Of a DNA stretch of 64,000 nucleotides, positions 25,183 to 33,215 are shown piece by piece. The notes beneath the pieces were generated by a model, which had not been told where the DNA came from, did not search any database, and saw only the letters and a list, made by a program, of their open reading frames with translations. Both the position numbers and the translations under genes were made by a program. Source of the stretch: Bacteroidales bacterium UBA4772 (lineage in GTDB: Bacteria > Bacteroidota > Bacteroidia > Bacteroidales > VadinHA17); assembly GCA_002403305.1 (NCBI GenBank), contig DHHM01000006.1:1-64000 (forward strand), written 5' to 3'. The number at the start of each line of letters is the position of its first letter. Position 1 is the first letter of the stretch.

Positions 25183-26349
25183 ATGACACACGATGCTCCT
25201 GTTGAAGTTGCAGAGAGGTACAGGAGGAATCTCCTGGATGATGTGATACCTTTCTGGATGACCCATTCGCCCGACCGTGAGCAGGGAGGATATTTCACCT
25301 GCCTTGACCGTAACGGCAGTGTCTATGATACTGACAAGTTCGTCTGGCTCCAGGGAAGGGAAGTGTGGATGTTCAGCCATCTTTACAATAACCTGGAGAA
25401 GAGGACGGAATGGCTTGAGATGGCACTCCTGGGAGCGGATTTCCTTGAGAAACACGGACAGGATCCGGAGGGTAACTTCTATTTCTCGCTCACAAGGGAG
25501 GGCCGGCCACTCGTGCAGCCTTACAACATCTTCTCCGACTGTTTTGCGGCAATGGCATTTGGCGAGCTGGCCAAAGCTACGGGAATTGCCCGCTACGGTG
25601 ATATCGCCCTGAAGACATTCAACAATATCCTGAAGAGGTCAGATAACCCGAAGGGCAGGTGGTCAAAGGCTTATCCCGGCACCCGTCCACTCAAGGGTTT
25701 CTCCCTGCCGATGATACTCAGCAACCTTTCCGGGATGCTGGAGCATCTGCTGGATAATTCCGTGGTTGAAAAGATAACCACCGACTGCATCCATGAGGTG
25801 ATGGATGTTTTCTACAACAGTGAACACGGGCTTATTCTTGAGAATGTGACTCCCGATGGCCAATTCTCAGACACTTTTGACGGCCGGCGGCTGAATCCAG
25901 GTCATGCCATCGAGGCCATGTGGTTCATGATGGACCTGGCTATGAGCAGAGACGACATGAAGCTGGCTGAGAAAGCAAAGGAGGTAACTCTTTCAACGCT
26001 TGAAAGGGGATGGGATGAGGAGTTCGGGGGCATCTATTACTTCCTGGATGTTCTGGGCCACCCGCCCCAGCAGCTCGAGTGGGATCAGAAGCTCTGGTGG
26101 GTGCATATTGAGACGCTTATTTCGCTGGCAAAGGGATACAGGCTGACTGGTGACAAGAGATGCCTTAACTGGTTTGAAAAGGTTGATGCTTATACCTGGA
26201 GCCATTTCCCCGATCCTGAATATGGTGAATGGTACGGTTATCTTAACCGCAGGGGAGAGGTACTCCTTCCTCTCAAGGGCGGTAAATGGAAAAGCTGCTT
26301 TCATGTCCCCCGCGGACTGCTGCAGATCTCGGCATCCCTGAACGATTAA
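25183..26349 (+). CDS. N-acylglucosamine 2-epimerase (AGE family)
   Basis: A 388-residue (alpha/alpha)6-barrel enzyme. Motifs of the AGE family are visible: REQGGYFTCLDRNG, KFVWLQGREVWMFSHLYN with the active-site Arg and Trp, LNPGHAIEAMWF with a conserved His, and WWVHIETLISLAKGY. It interconverts N-acetylmannosamine and N-acetylglucosamine without phosphorylation, the step (NanE) used in Bacteroides before RokA kinase. No kinase, deaminase or deacetylase gene is in the window, so later steps must be elsewhere. The start lies six bases after nanM and the length is normal. Confidence 0.92.
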   Translation: MTHDAPVEVAERYRRNLLDDVIPFWMTHSPDREQGGYFTCLDRNGSVYDTDKFVWLQGREVWMFSHLYNNLEKRTEWLEMALLGADFLEKHGQDPEGNFYFSLTREGRPLVQPYNIFSDCFAAMAFGELAKATGIARYGDIALKTFNNILKRSDNPKGRWSKAYPGTRPLKGFSLPMILSNLSGMLEHLLDNSVVEKITTDCIHEVMDVFYNSEHGLILENVTPDGQFSDTFDGRRLNPGHAIEAMWFMMDLAMSRDDMKLAEKAKEVTLSTLERGWDEEFGGIYYFLDVLGHPPQQLEWDQKLWWVHIETLISLAKGYRLTGDKRCLNWFEKVDAYTWSHFPDPEYGEWYGYLNRRGEVLLPLKGGKWKSCFHVPRGLLQISASLND

Positions 26350-26391
26350 CACGGATAGGTGTTATATTTGCAACCAATGTAAATATGCATC

Positions 26392-27135
26392 ATGGACCTC
26401 ACACTTCGCGATACCTTTTTCTCATTATGGACTAAATATTTCGGCAACGCTGACCTGCCGATTACATTTTACTACACATATGCCGACGGCGGGGCAAACT
26501 GGGCTGACAAGCCAAAGGGATGGAGCTGCATTGTATGCGAGCTGGCCAGGGTCAGGGAGGGCAGGAACCTTGTCTATAACGCTGAGAGGGTCACCTGCGG
26601 CGGAGGCAGGAGATACCTCGGCTTTACTGACAAAATGAGACCCGGATTTGAATATTTTTTATCCTGCGGCAATAAAAAGATGGAAGGCGAAAGATACCTG
26701 CAGAACCCCGGGCTTGTGAAGGAGTTCATGAAGTCGCAGAAGATTCTGCCGGTTTCGGGAATGAACCTGGTTTTTAAGAGGTGGGATAAGCTGGAAGAGG
26801 CTGATGATCCCGATGTGGTGATCTTTTTCGCAAAGCCCGATGTGCTGTCGGGGCTCTTCACGCTCGCCAATTTCGACCAGTCGGAACCCAATGGCACGTA
26901 TACACCCTTCGGCTCAGGATGTACCTCCATCATACACCATCCATATCTTGAGAGTCTATCCGACAATCCGAGGGCGGTGATCGGCATGTTCGACCCCTCC
27001 GCGCGCAAATGCGTGCCTGATAATGAGCTCACCTTCGCTATCCCGATGAAGCGGTTTGAAAAGATGATCGGTTACATGGAGGAGAGCTTTCTCATCACCG
27101 ACACATGGGCAACGATCCGGAAAAGGCTTAAGTAA
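26392..27135 (+). CDS. DUF169 family protein
   Basis: A 247-residue soluble protein with the DUF169 layout: an N-terminal KPKGWSCIVCELARVREG region with two Cys-containing turns, then LPVSGMNLVF, DPDVVIFFAKPDVLSGLFTLANF, FGSGCTSIIHHPYLE with a conserved Cys, and MFDPSARKCVPDNELTFAIP. The function of the family is unknown; conserved cysteines suggest a metal or redox role. TATATTTG at 26363-26370 could be its -7 box, which would separate it from the sialic acid genes 42 bases upstream. I see no reason to place it in sialic acid metabolism. Confidence 0.8.
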   Translation: MDLTLRDTFFSLWTKYFGNADLPITFYYTYADGGANWADKPKGWSCIVCELARVREGRNLVYNAERVTCGGGRRYLGFTDKMRPGFEYFLSCGNKKMEGERYLQNPGLVKEFMKSQKILPVSGMNLVFKRWDKLEEADDPDVVIFFAKPDVLSGLFTLANFDQSEPNGTYTPFGSGCTSIIHHPYLESLSDNPRAVIGMFDPSARKCVPDNELTFAIPMKRFEKMIGYMEESFLITDTWATIRKRLK

Positions 27136-27182
27136 ACGTTCCTGCACCCCAGGGCTATAGTTACTTCTGCGGTTGACGGTGT

Positions 27183-27305
27183 GCTGCCCCCTTTGCTGCA
27201 GCCAGTTCCCCGACTGGTGGCAAGCTGCCCCCTTTGCTGCAGCCAGTTCCCTGACTGGTGGCAAGCTGCCCCCTTTGCTGCAGCCAGTTCCTCCGGCAGG
27301 TGGAG
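27183..27305. repeat. Three 41-base tandem repeats
   Basis: Copies start at 27183, 27224 and 27265, each beginning GCTGCCCCCTTTGCTGCAGC. The first two are almost identical and the third diverges at its end. Each unit holds a small inverted repeat, CCAGT...ACTGG. The period is not a multiple of three and the array lies between genes, so it is noncoding. Single-unit remnants may flank it (GTGCTGTCCCCAGG after the array). Confidence 0.9.
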
Positions 27306-27414
27306 TGCTGTCCCCAGGTTGACTACATCCTATGGCATCATTAACTGACAACTGCTCTTTAAGGCTCCTGACCAGAGGCTGTAACAGCCATAATATAAGC
27401 ATAATAGATTTCGA

Positions 27415-27428
27415 ACTAAAAAAATAGT
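27415..27428. promoter_or_regulatory. Upstream BlaI-type half-operator pair
   Basis: ACTA-N6-TAGT occurs here with an A-rich centre. The same half-sites and spacing recur in the longer palindrome at 27453-27472. It lies about 20 bases upstream of the presumed -33 element, so it is a plausible second binding site for the BlaI-like repressor. Confidence 0.45.
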
Positions 27429-27448
27429 CAAAAAAGTTGCAAAAATAG

Positions 27449-27479
27449 TTGCATGACTAAGAGAATAGTCATATCTTTG
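27449..27479 (+). promoter_or_regulatory. blaI promoter with overlapping operator
   Basis: TTG (27449-27451) and TATCTTTG (27472-27479) are 20 bases apart and match the Bacteroidota promoter. Between them lies ATGACTA-N6-TAGTCAT (27453-27472), a perfect 7-base inverted repeat with the ACTA/TAGT core of BlaI/MecI operators, ending on the first base of the -7 box. A bound BlaI dimer would cover the promoter. Confidence 0.75.
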
Positions 27480-27503
27480 CGATGAAGGATTGACAGAACA
27501 GAT

Positions 27504-27890
27504 ATGAAAACAATGCAACTGACAAGGGCTGAGGAGCAGGTAATGCAGATTCTGTGGGATCTTGAGGAGGGACTGGTTAAGGATATTCGTGAGCGTTTTG
27601 ACGATCCCAGGCCTGCCAGGAACACAGTATCGACAGTGGTCAGGATCCTTGAGAAGAAGGGATATGTTGACCATAAGTCTTTTGGGAACGTTTACCTTTA
27701 TTACCCGATCGTTTCCCGGGAGGAGTATTCACGCCACCAGCTCTTCGGGCTGCTCGAGAGTTATTTTGACAACTCATTCCCCGCCATGGCATCATTCTTT
27801 GCACGTGAAAAGGATCTTTCTGTTGCGGAGATGGAAGAGCTGATCAATGAGACGCGAAAGGAATTATCAGCCAATAAAGAGCAGAAGTGA
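27504..27890 (+). CDS. BlaI/MecI-family transcriptional repressor
   Basis: A 128-residue winged-helix repressor: LTRAEEQVMQILWDLEEGLVKDI at the N-terminus, the recognition region RNTVSTVVRILEKKGYVDHK, then a helical dimerisation tail (about 80-128) where these proteins are cleaved by their partner protease. It is immediately followed by an M56-TonB gene whose ATG overlaps its stop, the usual repressor-sensor pairing. The palindrome over its own promoter implies autoregulation. No beta-lactamase gene is nearby, so the pair probably responds to another envelope signal. Confidence 0.92.
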   Translation: MKTMQLTRAEEQVMQILWDLEEGLVKDIRERFDDPRPARNTVSTVVRILEKKGYVDHKSFGNVYLYYPIVSREEYSRHQLFGLLESYFDNSFPAMASFFAREKDLSVAEMEELINETRKELSANKEQK

Positions 27891-29773
27891 TGGAAACGAT
27901 AGGCTTTTATTTGCTCAGGTCGGCAGTCTGGATAACCGGGTTTGCCCTGGTTTATTATCTCTTTCTCAGGAATGAGAGGTTTTTTCTTCTGAACAGGATA
28001 TACCTTGTCACTGGTATCCTTGCATCTTTCATCCTTCCATTAGTTACTGTCCGGTATGTAGTTGAGGTGCCTCTCCTGCAGGCCGGTGCAACTGCCGGTC
28101 CGGTAACCGTATCGTTGAATGATGAAGGCGTCTGGCAACAAATCATTACGGTTGTTATTGGTGCCGTCTGGCTGGCCGGGGTTGCCGTAATCATCTCACG
28201 TTACGTAGCACAGGTTATACCTGTGCTGCGGGCTGCCGGAAAGGCGGAGCGGACACCCGGCTATCCTGCAAAGGTGATCCGGTCATCTGAATTCCCCGGC
28301 TCATTTTCCTTATTCTCCCTTGTCGTTGTCAATCCTTCAGTGTCAGAGACCGAGACCAGGGAGATAATGAATCATGAGCTGGTGCATATCAGACAGATGC
28401 ACTGGTTTGACCTGCTGCTCTCATCCTTTTTTTGTGCAGTCCAGTGGTTTAATCCTGTTGCCTGGATCTACTCCGGGTTTATCAGGCAGAACCATGAGTA
28501 CCTGGCCGATGAGGAGGCGCTGCAGCGTACCTCCGACCCGGCGGTCTACAAGGCTGTACTTCTCAACCAGATCGCCGGCTCATCGGTGATCGACCTTGGG
28601 AGCTTTTTTAGTTACTCATTTAACAAAAAACGATTTGTCATGATGAAAAATAGAATCAGTTCACCCTACAGGAAGCTACGGCTGTTCCTGATACTGCCGG
28701 TAGCCGCACTGCTGCTCTATGCCTTTGCGAAACCGGAATACAGGGTAGTGCAGGGAGTGGCAGACAAGGCTACTGCAGCCGTCGTCACTTCAGAAATTGA
28801 GAAGAGTGTCACGGGTGTGGTCAGGGATGAGATAGGTAATCCACTCGAAGGGGCCGTGATAGTGATAAAGGGCACCACTGTCGGTACAACCAGTGACGCT
28901 GCAGGACGTTTTGCGCTGAAGGATGTCCCGGACGATGCCGTCCTGGTGATCTCTTATGTCGGGTTCACAACAACAGTTTATTCGGTGAAAGCCGGAGGCC
29001 GTAACCCTGTTATTACGATGCAAGGCAGCACGGTAGTAACCGATACGGTAAATATTGGTCCCGTGCCGCCTCCACCGCCGCCTCCGCCTCCGCCGCCGCC
29101 AACAGGCGCGGGAACTCCGCCTCCACCGCCTCCACCGCCCCCTCCGCCGCCAGCAGGAAAGAATAGGATCAAGATAGTTGATGGAGCTATTTCAGGCGAA
29201 ACAAATGCATTGATAGTTATTGACGGAGAAATTGTAAGCAATAAATCACTCTCAGAAGTAGATCCTGATGAGATAGAGTCAATTAATGTGCTGAAGGGAG
29301 AGATGGCAATCCTGAAATACGGAGAGAAGGCCCGCGATGGCGTGATAGAGATCACTACCAAAAGCAGTACTGCTGATGCTGCTCAGATCAGGGAGGAGGT
29401 AATAGTGCGTGGACAGCAGATAAAAGAGAGCGATGAGGTCTTTGTTGTTGTCGAGGAGATGCCGCAGTTTCCTGGAGGGGAGGAGGCCATGATTTCATGG
29501 ATTGCTCAGAATATCATCTATCCCGAACAGGCAAAGCATGAGGGTATCAGAGGTGTTGTTGTTGTCACCTTTGTTGTCAGTAAAACCGGCAAGGTGGGTA
29601 ATGTGAAGGTAGTGAGATCAGTTCATCCTCTCCTGGATGCCGAGGCAGTCAGGGTAATCAGGGAGATGCCCGACTGGAAACCAGGAACCCAGAGAGGCAG
29701 GGCGGTGGATGTGAAGTATACCGTACCCGTTAAATTCAACCTCGATGTCAAGCTGAAAGTCGATAAACTGTAA
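27890..29773 (+). CDS. BlaR1-type M56 peptidase fused to CarboxypepD, plug-like and TonB domains
   Basis: I start at the ATG overlapping the blaI stop (627 residues); a GTG one codon earlier is possible. In order: four membrane helices with an M56 zinc protease domain (HELVH near residue 163, NHEYLADEEAL near 202), a basic ISSPYRKLRLFLILPVAALLLYAF helix (about 257-279), a carboxypeptidase-regulatory-like beta domain (about 305-380), a proline tract (about 393-422), a piece resembling the TonB-receptor plug (IVIDGEIVSNKSL, ESINVLKGEMA, DGVIEITTK; about 430-490), and a TonB C-terminal domain (about 530-620). It can therefore sense, cut a cytoplasmic repressor, and reach across the periplasm to a receptor. 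Confidence 0.9.
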   Translation: METIGFYLLRSAVWITGFALVYYLFLRNERFFLLNRIYLVTGILASFILPLVTVRYVVEVPLLQAGATAGPVTVSLNDEGVWQQIITVVIGAVWLAGVAVIISRYVAQVIPVLRAAGKAERTPGYPAKVIRSSEFPGSFSLFSLVVVNPSVSETETREIMNHELVHIRQMHWFDLLLSSFFCAVQWFNPVAWIYSGFIRQNHEYLADEEALQRTSDPAVYKAVLLNQIAGSSVIDLGSFFSYSFNKKRFVMMKNRISSPYRKLRLFLILPVAALLLYAFAKPEYRVVQGVADKATAAVVTSEIEKSVTGVVRDEIGNPLEGAVIVIKGTTVGTTSDAAGRFALKDVPDDAVLVISYVGFTTTVYSVKAGGRNPVITMQGSTVVTDTVNIGPVPPPPPPPPPPPPTGAGTPPPPPPPPPPPPAGKNRIKIVDGAISGETNALIVIDGEIVSNKSLSEVDPDEIESINVLKGEMAILKYGEKARDGVIEITTKSSTADAAQIREEVIVRGQQIKESDEVFVVVEEMPQFPGGEEAMISWIAQNIIYPEQAKHEGIRGVVVVTFVVSKTGKVGNVKVVRSVHPLLDAEAVRVIREMPDWKPGTQRGRAVDVKYTVPVKFNLDVKLKVDKL

Positions 29774-29802
29774 CTGTCTCAGCAATAAATTTCCACATAG
29801 AC

Positions 29803-29840
29803 GAGGCTGTCTCAGGGCAAGAAGGGGCAGCCTCTCTTAT
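29803..29840 (+). terminator. Hairpin after the M56-TonB gene
   Basis: GAGGCTG (29803-29809) and CAGCCTC (29828-29834) form a 7-base stem around an 18-base loop, followed by TCTTATTTAT. It is a weak intrinsic terminator for blaI-M56; the loop is longer than usual. Confidence 0.5.
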
Positions 29841-29952
29841 TTATAGTCTTCCTGAACGCTGAAGAGACTCTCCCGGCCGGTGCAGGAGAAGCAAGGCAGG
29901 GGATTAATGCCTTGTCAGGCAGGGGAATATCGTAATAAATATGCCTTCTGAT

Positions 29953-30810
29953 TTACTCCTTTACATGATGTATCACCCTCTGCGGGAACGGGATCTCAAT
30001 ACCCTCCCTGTCGAAGGCAAACTTCAGCCTCTTGCGGAATTCACCTGCAATCTCCCACTGTTTCAGGGGTTTGGTGTCTCCGAGGATCTTCACCATAATG
30101 GCAGAGTCTGCAAATTCATTCACCCTCAGGAACTGAGGCGGCGAAATGATGGAATCACTGAAGGCCGGATCAGCAGCCAGCTCCCTCCCGGTTTCGTTGA
30201 TAACCCTGATCAGATGCTCAATATCCGTACTGTATGCTACACCCATATCTATGTTGACCCGGGCAAAGTCCTTTGACAGGTTGGATACTTTTGTAATCGA
30301 GCCGTGCGGTATATGATGGACGATACCGTCAAGGTTGCGCAGGGTTGTTTTCCTCAGGCTTATATCCTCCACTGAACCGCTTAATCCCTCAATATCAACA
30401 ACATCCCCGATGCGGTACTGGTTCTCAAGCATCAGGAAGAGTCCTGTTATGATGTCCCTGATAAGGTACTGTCCGCCAAAACCAACCGCCAGTCCTACGA
30501 TTCCGGCACCGGCAATCAGCGGCCCGATCTCGATTCCCAGTTCACCCACGATCATCATCACGGCCACAATTATGATAATAATATTCAGTGCACCGGTAAA
30601 TATTCTGATCAGTGTATCCTCACGTTTCTTCTCAGCATCGGGGGGTGTATTCTTATCTGATTTGACCGCAGTCCTGACAGCCCTGATAATTAATCTTTTA
30701 AGTAGTCTGTTAATTACCAGTGCAAGGATTGCGATTATGACTATTCTTATACCATGATTGGTGAGCCACGGGATTATTTGGTCTGACCAGTTTTTAAGTG
30801 TTTCTTCCAT
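29953..30810 (-). CDS. Small mechanosensitive ion channel, MscS family
   Basis: A 285-residue inner-membrane protein. One helix lies near residues 20-40, a second and third span about 65-135, and the pore-lining helix is GIVGLAVGFGGQYLIRDIITGLFLMLE, with the Gly/Ala packing pattern of MscS TM3. The cytoplasmic beta domain follows (GDVVDIEGLSGSVEDISLR, PHGSITKVSNLS), then the alpha/beta C-terminal domain. It opens when membrane tension rises and releases solutes during osmotic downshock. It is a single gene, convergent with the M56 gene. No unusual feature is seen. Confidence 0.94.
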   Translation of the reverse strand: MEETLKNWSDQIIPWLTNHGIRIVIIAILALVINRLLKRLIIRAVRTAVKSDKNTPPDAEKKREDTLIRIFTGALNIIIIIVAVMMIVGELGIEIGPLIAGAGIVGLAVGFGGQYLIRDIITGLFLMLENQYRIGDVVDIEGLSGSVEDISLRKTTLRNLDGIVHHIPHGSITKVSNLSKDFARVNIDMGVAYSTDIEHLIRVINETGRELAADPAFSDSIISPPQFLRVNEFADSAIMVKILGDTKPLKQWEIAGEFRKRLKFAFDREGIEIPFPQRVIHHVKE

Positions 30811-31030
30811 TATGTAAAATTTATGTTGTAGAATATGTATTGATCAGATTAAGGGCCGCAATTTAATAAAAGCTAATATTTTATCCAAATCCGGTGATGC
30901 TCTGTCCGTTGACCGGTCTGCAGATGAAGAGCCGGAGGAAGGAACTCTTTTTGTTCAGAGTGATGAGAACTTAGGTTATAAAGATGTATTTTTGATTGAC
31001 TCTTCAGGTCAGATCCGTCAGACAAATTTT

Positions 31031-32158
31031 ATGGTCCTTTTAAACAGCGAAGTCGGTAATTTTATCATAAGCAACGGAAGGAGATACTCCTACTTTGCCG
31101 GTAATAATTATTTGGGTCTTGCAGTTGATGCCCGCATTAAGGCAGCAGTCATCAAGGCTGTCGAAAAATACGGGGTGAACTTCTCCGCATCCAGGCACAC
31201 TACAGGGACGGCTGATATACATCTGGAGCTCGAGAACGCTCTGGCCTCCTTCAAGGGCAAGGAAGATGCCGTTGTCTTTGCCTCGGGCTTCCAGGGAAAC
31301 AGCATACTCCTTGAGGTGCTGAAGGGCAGTTATTCGACTGTCTGTATCGACCAGTCGGCACATGCCAGCATTCTTGCTGCCATCCCATCCAATGTTGCTG
31401 GCGTGATCTTCTATGATCATTGCGACGCTGACCATCTTGATGAACTTCTTGAGAACAGCGGGAGTTCCGACGCGCTGGTCATCACCGACGGCATTTTTCC
31501 GCTTACCGGGGAGATTGCCCCGCTTGACAGGATTTACCCTGTGGTAAGGAAGCATCACGGTATTCTGGTGGTTGACGATGCTCATGCCACCGGCATCCTT
31601 GGTGATACGGGCAAGGGTACAACCGAGCTTTTCGGCCTTTGCGGGGAGGAAAGAATATATCAGACCGAGACGATGAGCAAGGCACTGGGCGGGTACGGTG
31701 GGTTCATATCGGGCAGCAGGACCCTCACCGCGCTTATAAGGGAGAGATCAGCCACCTACCAGGCGTCGACGGCTCTTCCGCCGCCAATAGTTGCAGCGGG
31801 GATAGCCTCGCTGAGGATCCTGGGTGACAACCCGGATCTCAGACATCAGCTCCTTGAGAAGTCATGGCTCTTAAGGCAGGCGATAGCAGAGATGGGATAC
31901 CGGACCACTGCCTGCCGGACTCCGATCATACCTGTGATCTTTGATGCACCTGAAAAGGCAAGGGATCTGTCACATTTTCTGGAGGAGAACGGAGTGATTG
32001 TACCCTATATGAATTATCCCGTAAGAAAAGAGATGCACCAGGTCAGAATAGCTGTATCTGTCAGCCACACTGAAGAACAGGTCAGCCAGTTACTGGAATT
32101 GTTAAAAAAATGGAAGACGAAAAATGAAAACAGCCAAAATCAGGAAAGTATTTATTGA
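31031..32158 (+). CDS. PLP-dependent enzyme of the alpha-oxoamine synthase family (BioF/KBL-like)
   Basis: From the ATG at MVLLNSEVGNFIIS the product has 375 residues. A TTG 39 bases earlier is possible, but it overlaps a TATTTTTG -7-like box (30987-30994) that would place transcription start after it. Motifs: NNYLGLA, YGVNFSASRHTTGT (substrate/PLP stacking His), DDAHATGILG with the PLP-binding Asp, and ETMSKALGGYGG with the Schiff-base Lys. Relatives condense an acyl-CoA with an amino acid (BioF, Kbl, serine palmitoyltransferase). It overlaps the dipeptide epimerase gene by 35 bases, so the two are probably one unit; no other biotin genes are present, so BioF function is not assumed. Confidence 0.85.
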   Translation: MVLLNSEVGNFIISNGRRYSYFAGNNYLGLAVDARIKAAVIKAVEKYGVNFSASRHTTGTADIHLELENALASFKGKEDAVVFASGFQGNSILLEVLKGSYSTVCIDQSAHASILAAIPSNVAGVIFYDHCDADHLDELLENSGSSDALVITDGIFPLTGEIAPLDRIYPVVRKHHGILVVDDAHATGILGDTGKGTTELFGLCGEERIYQTETMSKALGGYGGFISGSRTLTALIRERSATYQASTALPPPIVAAGIASLRILGDNPDLRHQLLEKSWLLRQAIAEMGYRTTACRTPIIPVIFDAPEKARDLSHFLEENGVIVPYMNYPVRKEMHQVRIAVSVSHTEEQVSQLLELLKKWKTKNENSQNQESIY

Positions 32159-33197
32159 ACCGCTCAACGTACCTCTGGATGAGCCGTTTACTATTGCCAT
32201 AGGAACCAAGTACAGCATTGAGAATGCCCTTGTGACAGTAGTGCTGGATGACGGTATTGAAGGTTACGGTGAGGCCGCGCCGCTGGAACCTATTAATGGC
32301 GAGAACCAGGAGACAGTTCTGGCTGCCCTGAAGAGTTGTGTCGGATTCCTCGAAGGGAAGGAGATCACAGACTACAGAGCCATCTCCGCCACACTGAGGG
32401 GTGTTTTCCAGGCGCAGGTCACTGCACGATGTGCCATTGAGATGGCCCTCCTTGATGCCTATACTAAGATGATTGACATTCCGCTGTATCAGTTTTTCGG
32501 CGGTGCCGGCAACAGGGCCGAGACAGACTACACCATTGACATCGTGCCGCCGGAGACAGCAAAAGCCAATGCTGCGAAGCTGGCAAAGGCGGGATACACG
32601 ATTCTCAAAACCAAGGTCGGTAAGAAACTGACAGACGATATAGACCGCCTGCTGGCTATCAGGGAGGGAGCTCCGGCATGCGGCCTCACCATAGACGCCA
32701 ACCAGGGCTATTCGCCCTGCGAAGCGGTCCACTTCATCGAGGAGATGGGGAAGAATAACATCCGCCCCATACTGTTTGAACAGCCTGTCTCAAGATATGA
32801 TCTGCAGGGCATGAGGTTTGTCAAGGATCATACGTCAATACCGATAGGCGCTGACGAGACGGTATTCACCAGCGCCGACGCCATAAATGTGGTACGGACC
32901 GGATGTGCCGATTATATTAATATTAAACTCATGAAATCAGGCATCATTGAGGCAATGGATATCGCAGCCATTGCCCGCAGTGCAAATATCAAACTGATGA
33001 TCGGATGCATGCTGGAGTCGAAGCTGGCACTGGGCTGTTCCGTTCATTTTGCGGCGGGGATGGGTTGCTTCAGCCACATCGATCTCGATCCTCACATTGA
33101 ACCTGACCTGGAGCCTTTTACCGGCGGACCCGTCTACAGCGCACCTTTCTGGACGCTTCCAGCCGATCTCCCCGGCCTGGGCTGTAAGAAACGGTGA
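32124..33197 (+). CDS. Dipeptide epimerase (L-Ala-D/L-Glu epimerase type), enolase superfamily
   Basis: A 357-residue enzyme of the muconate-lactonising subgroup. Catalytic residues are visible in order: the KxK motif in ILKTKVG, metal ligands Asp in TIDANQGY, Glu in LFEQPVS and Asp in IGADETVF, and the second base Lys in NIKLMKSG. The last pattern is typical of dipeptide epimerases that racemise the second residue of L-Ala-D-Glu from peptidoglycan. The N-terminal capping domain (about 1-125) is normal. It shares overlapping bases with the AONS-family gene upstream and ends convergent with the large glycosidase. Exact dipeptide preference cannot be read by eye. Confidence 0.88.
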   Translation: MKTAKIRKVFIEPLNVPLDEPFTIAIGTKYSIENALVTVVLDDGIEGYGEAAPLEPINGENQETVLAALKSCVGFLEGKEITDYRAISATLRGVFQAQVTARCAIEMALLDAYTKMIDIPLYQFFGGAGNRAETDYTIDIVPPETAKANAAKLAKAGYTILKTKVGKKLTDDIDRLLAIREGAPACGLTIDANQGYSPCEAVHFIEEMGKNNIRPILFEQPVSRYDLQGMRFVKDHTSIPIGADETVFTSADAINVVRTGCADYINIKLMKSGIIEAMDIAAIARSANIKLMIGCMLESKLALGCSVHFAAGMGCFSHIDLDPHIEPDLEPFTGGPVYSAPFWTLPADLPGLGCKKR

Positions 33198-33215
33198 TCT
33201 TCCCCGTGTTGCCTG

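Noticed and set aside
27183..27305. CRISPR array
   Set aside because: The 41-base repeats are directly joined with no spacers, and no cas genes are near.
28978..29361. Glycine-rich frame opposite the proline tract of the M56-TonB gene
   Set aside because: A poly-Gly run is the automatic complement of a poly-Pro tract; no other protein features.
30992..31030. TTG start for the AONS-family enzyme
   Set aside because: It overlaps a TAnnTTTG box that would put the transcript start after it, and TTG starts are uncommon; the ATG at 31031 still keeps the family N-terminus.
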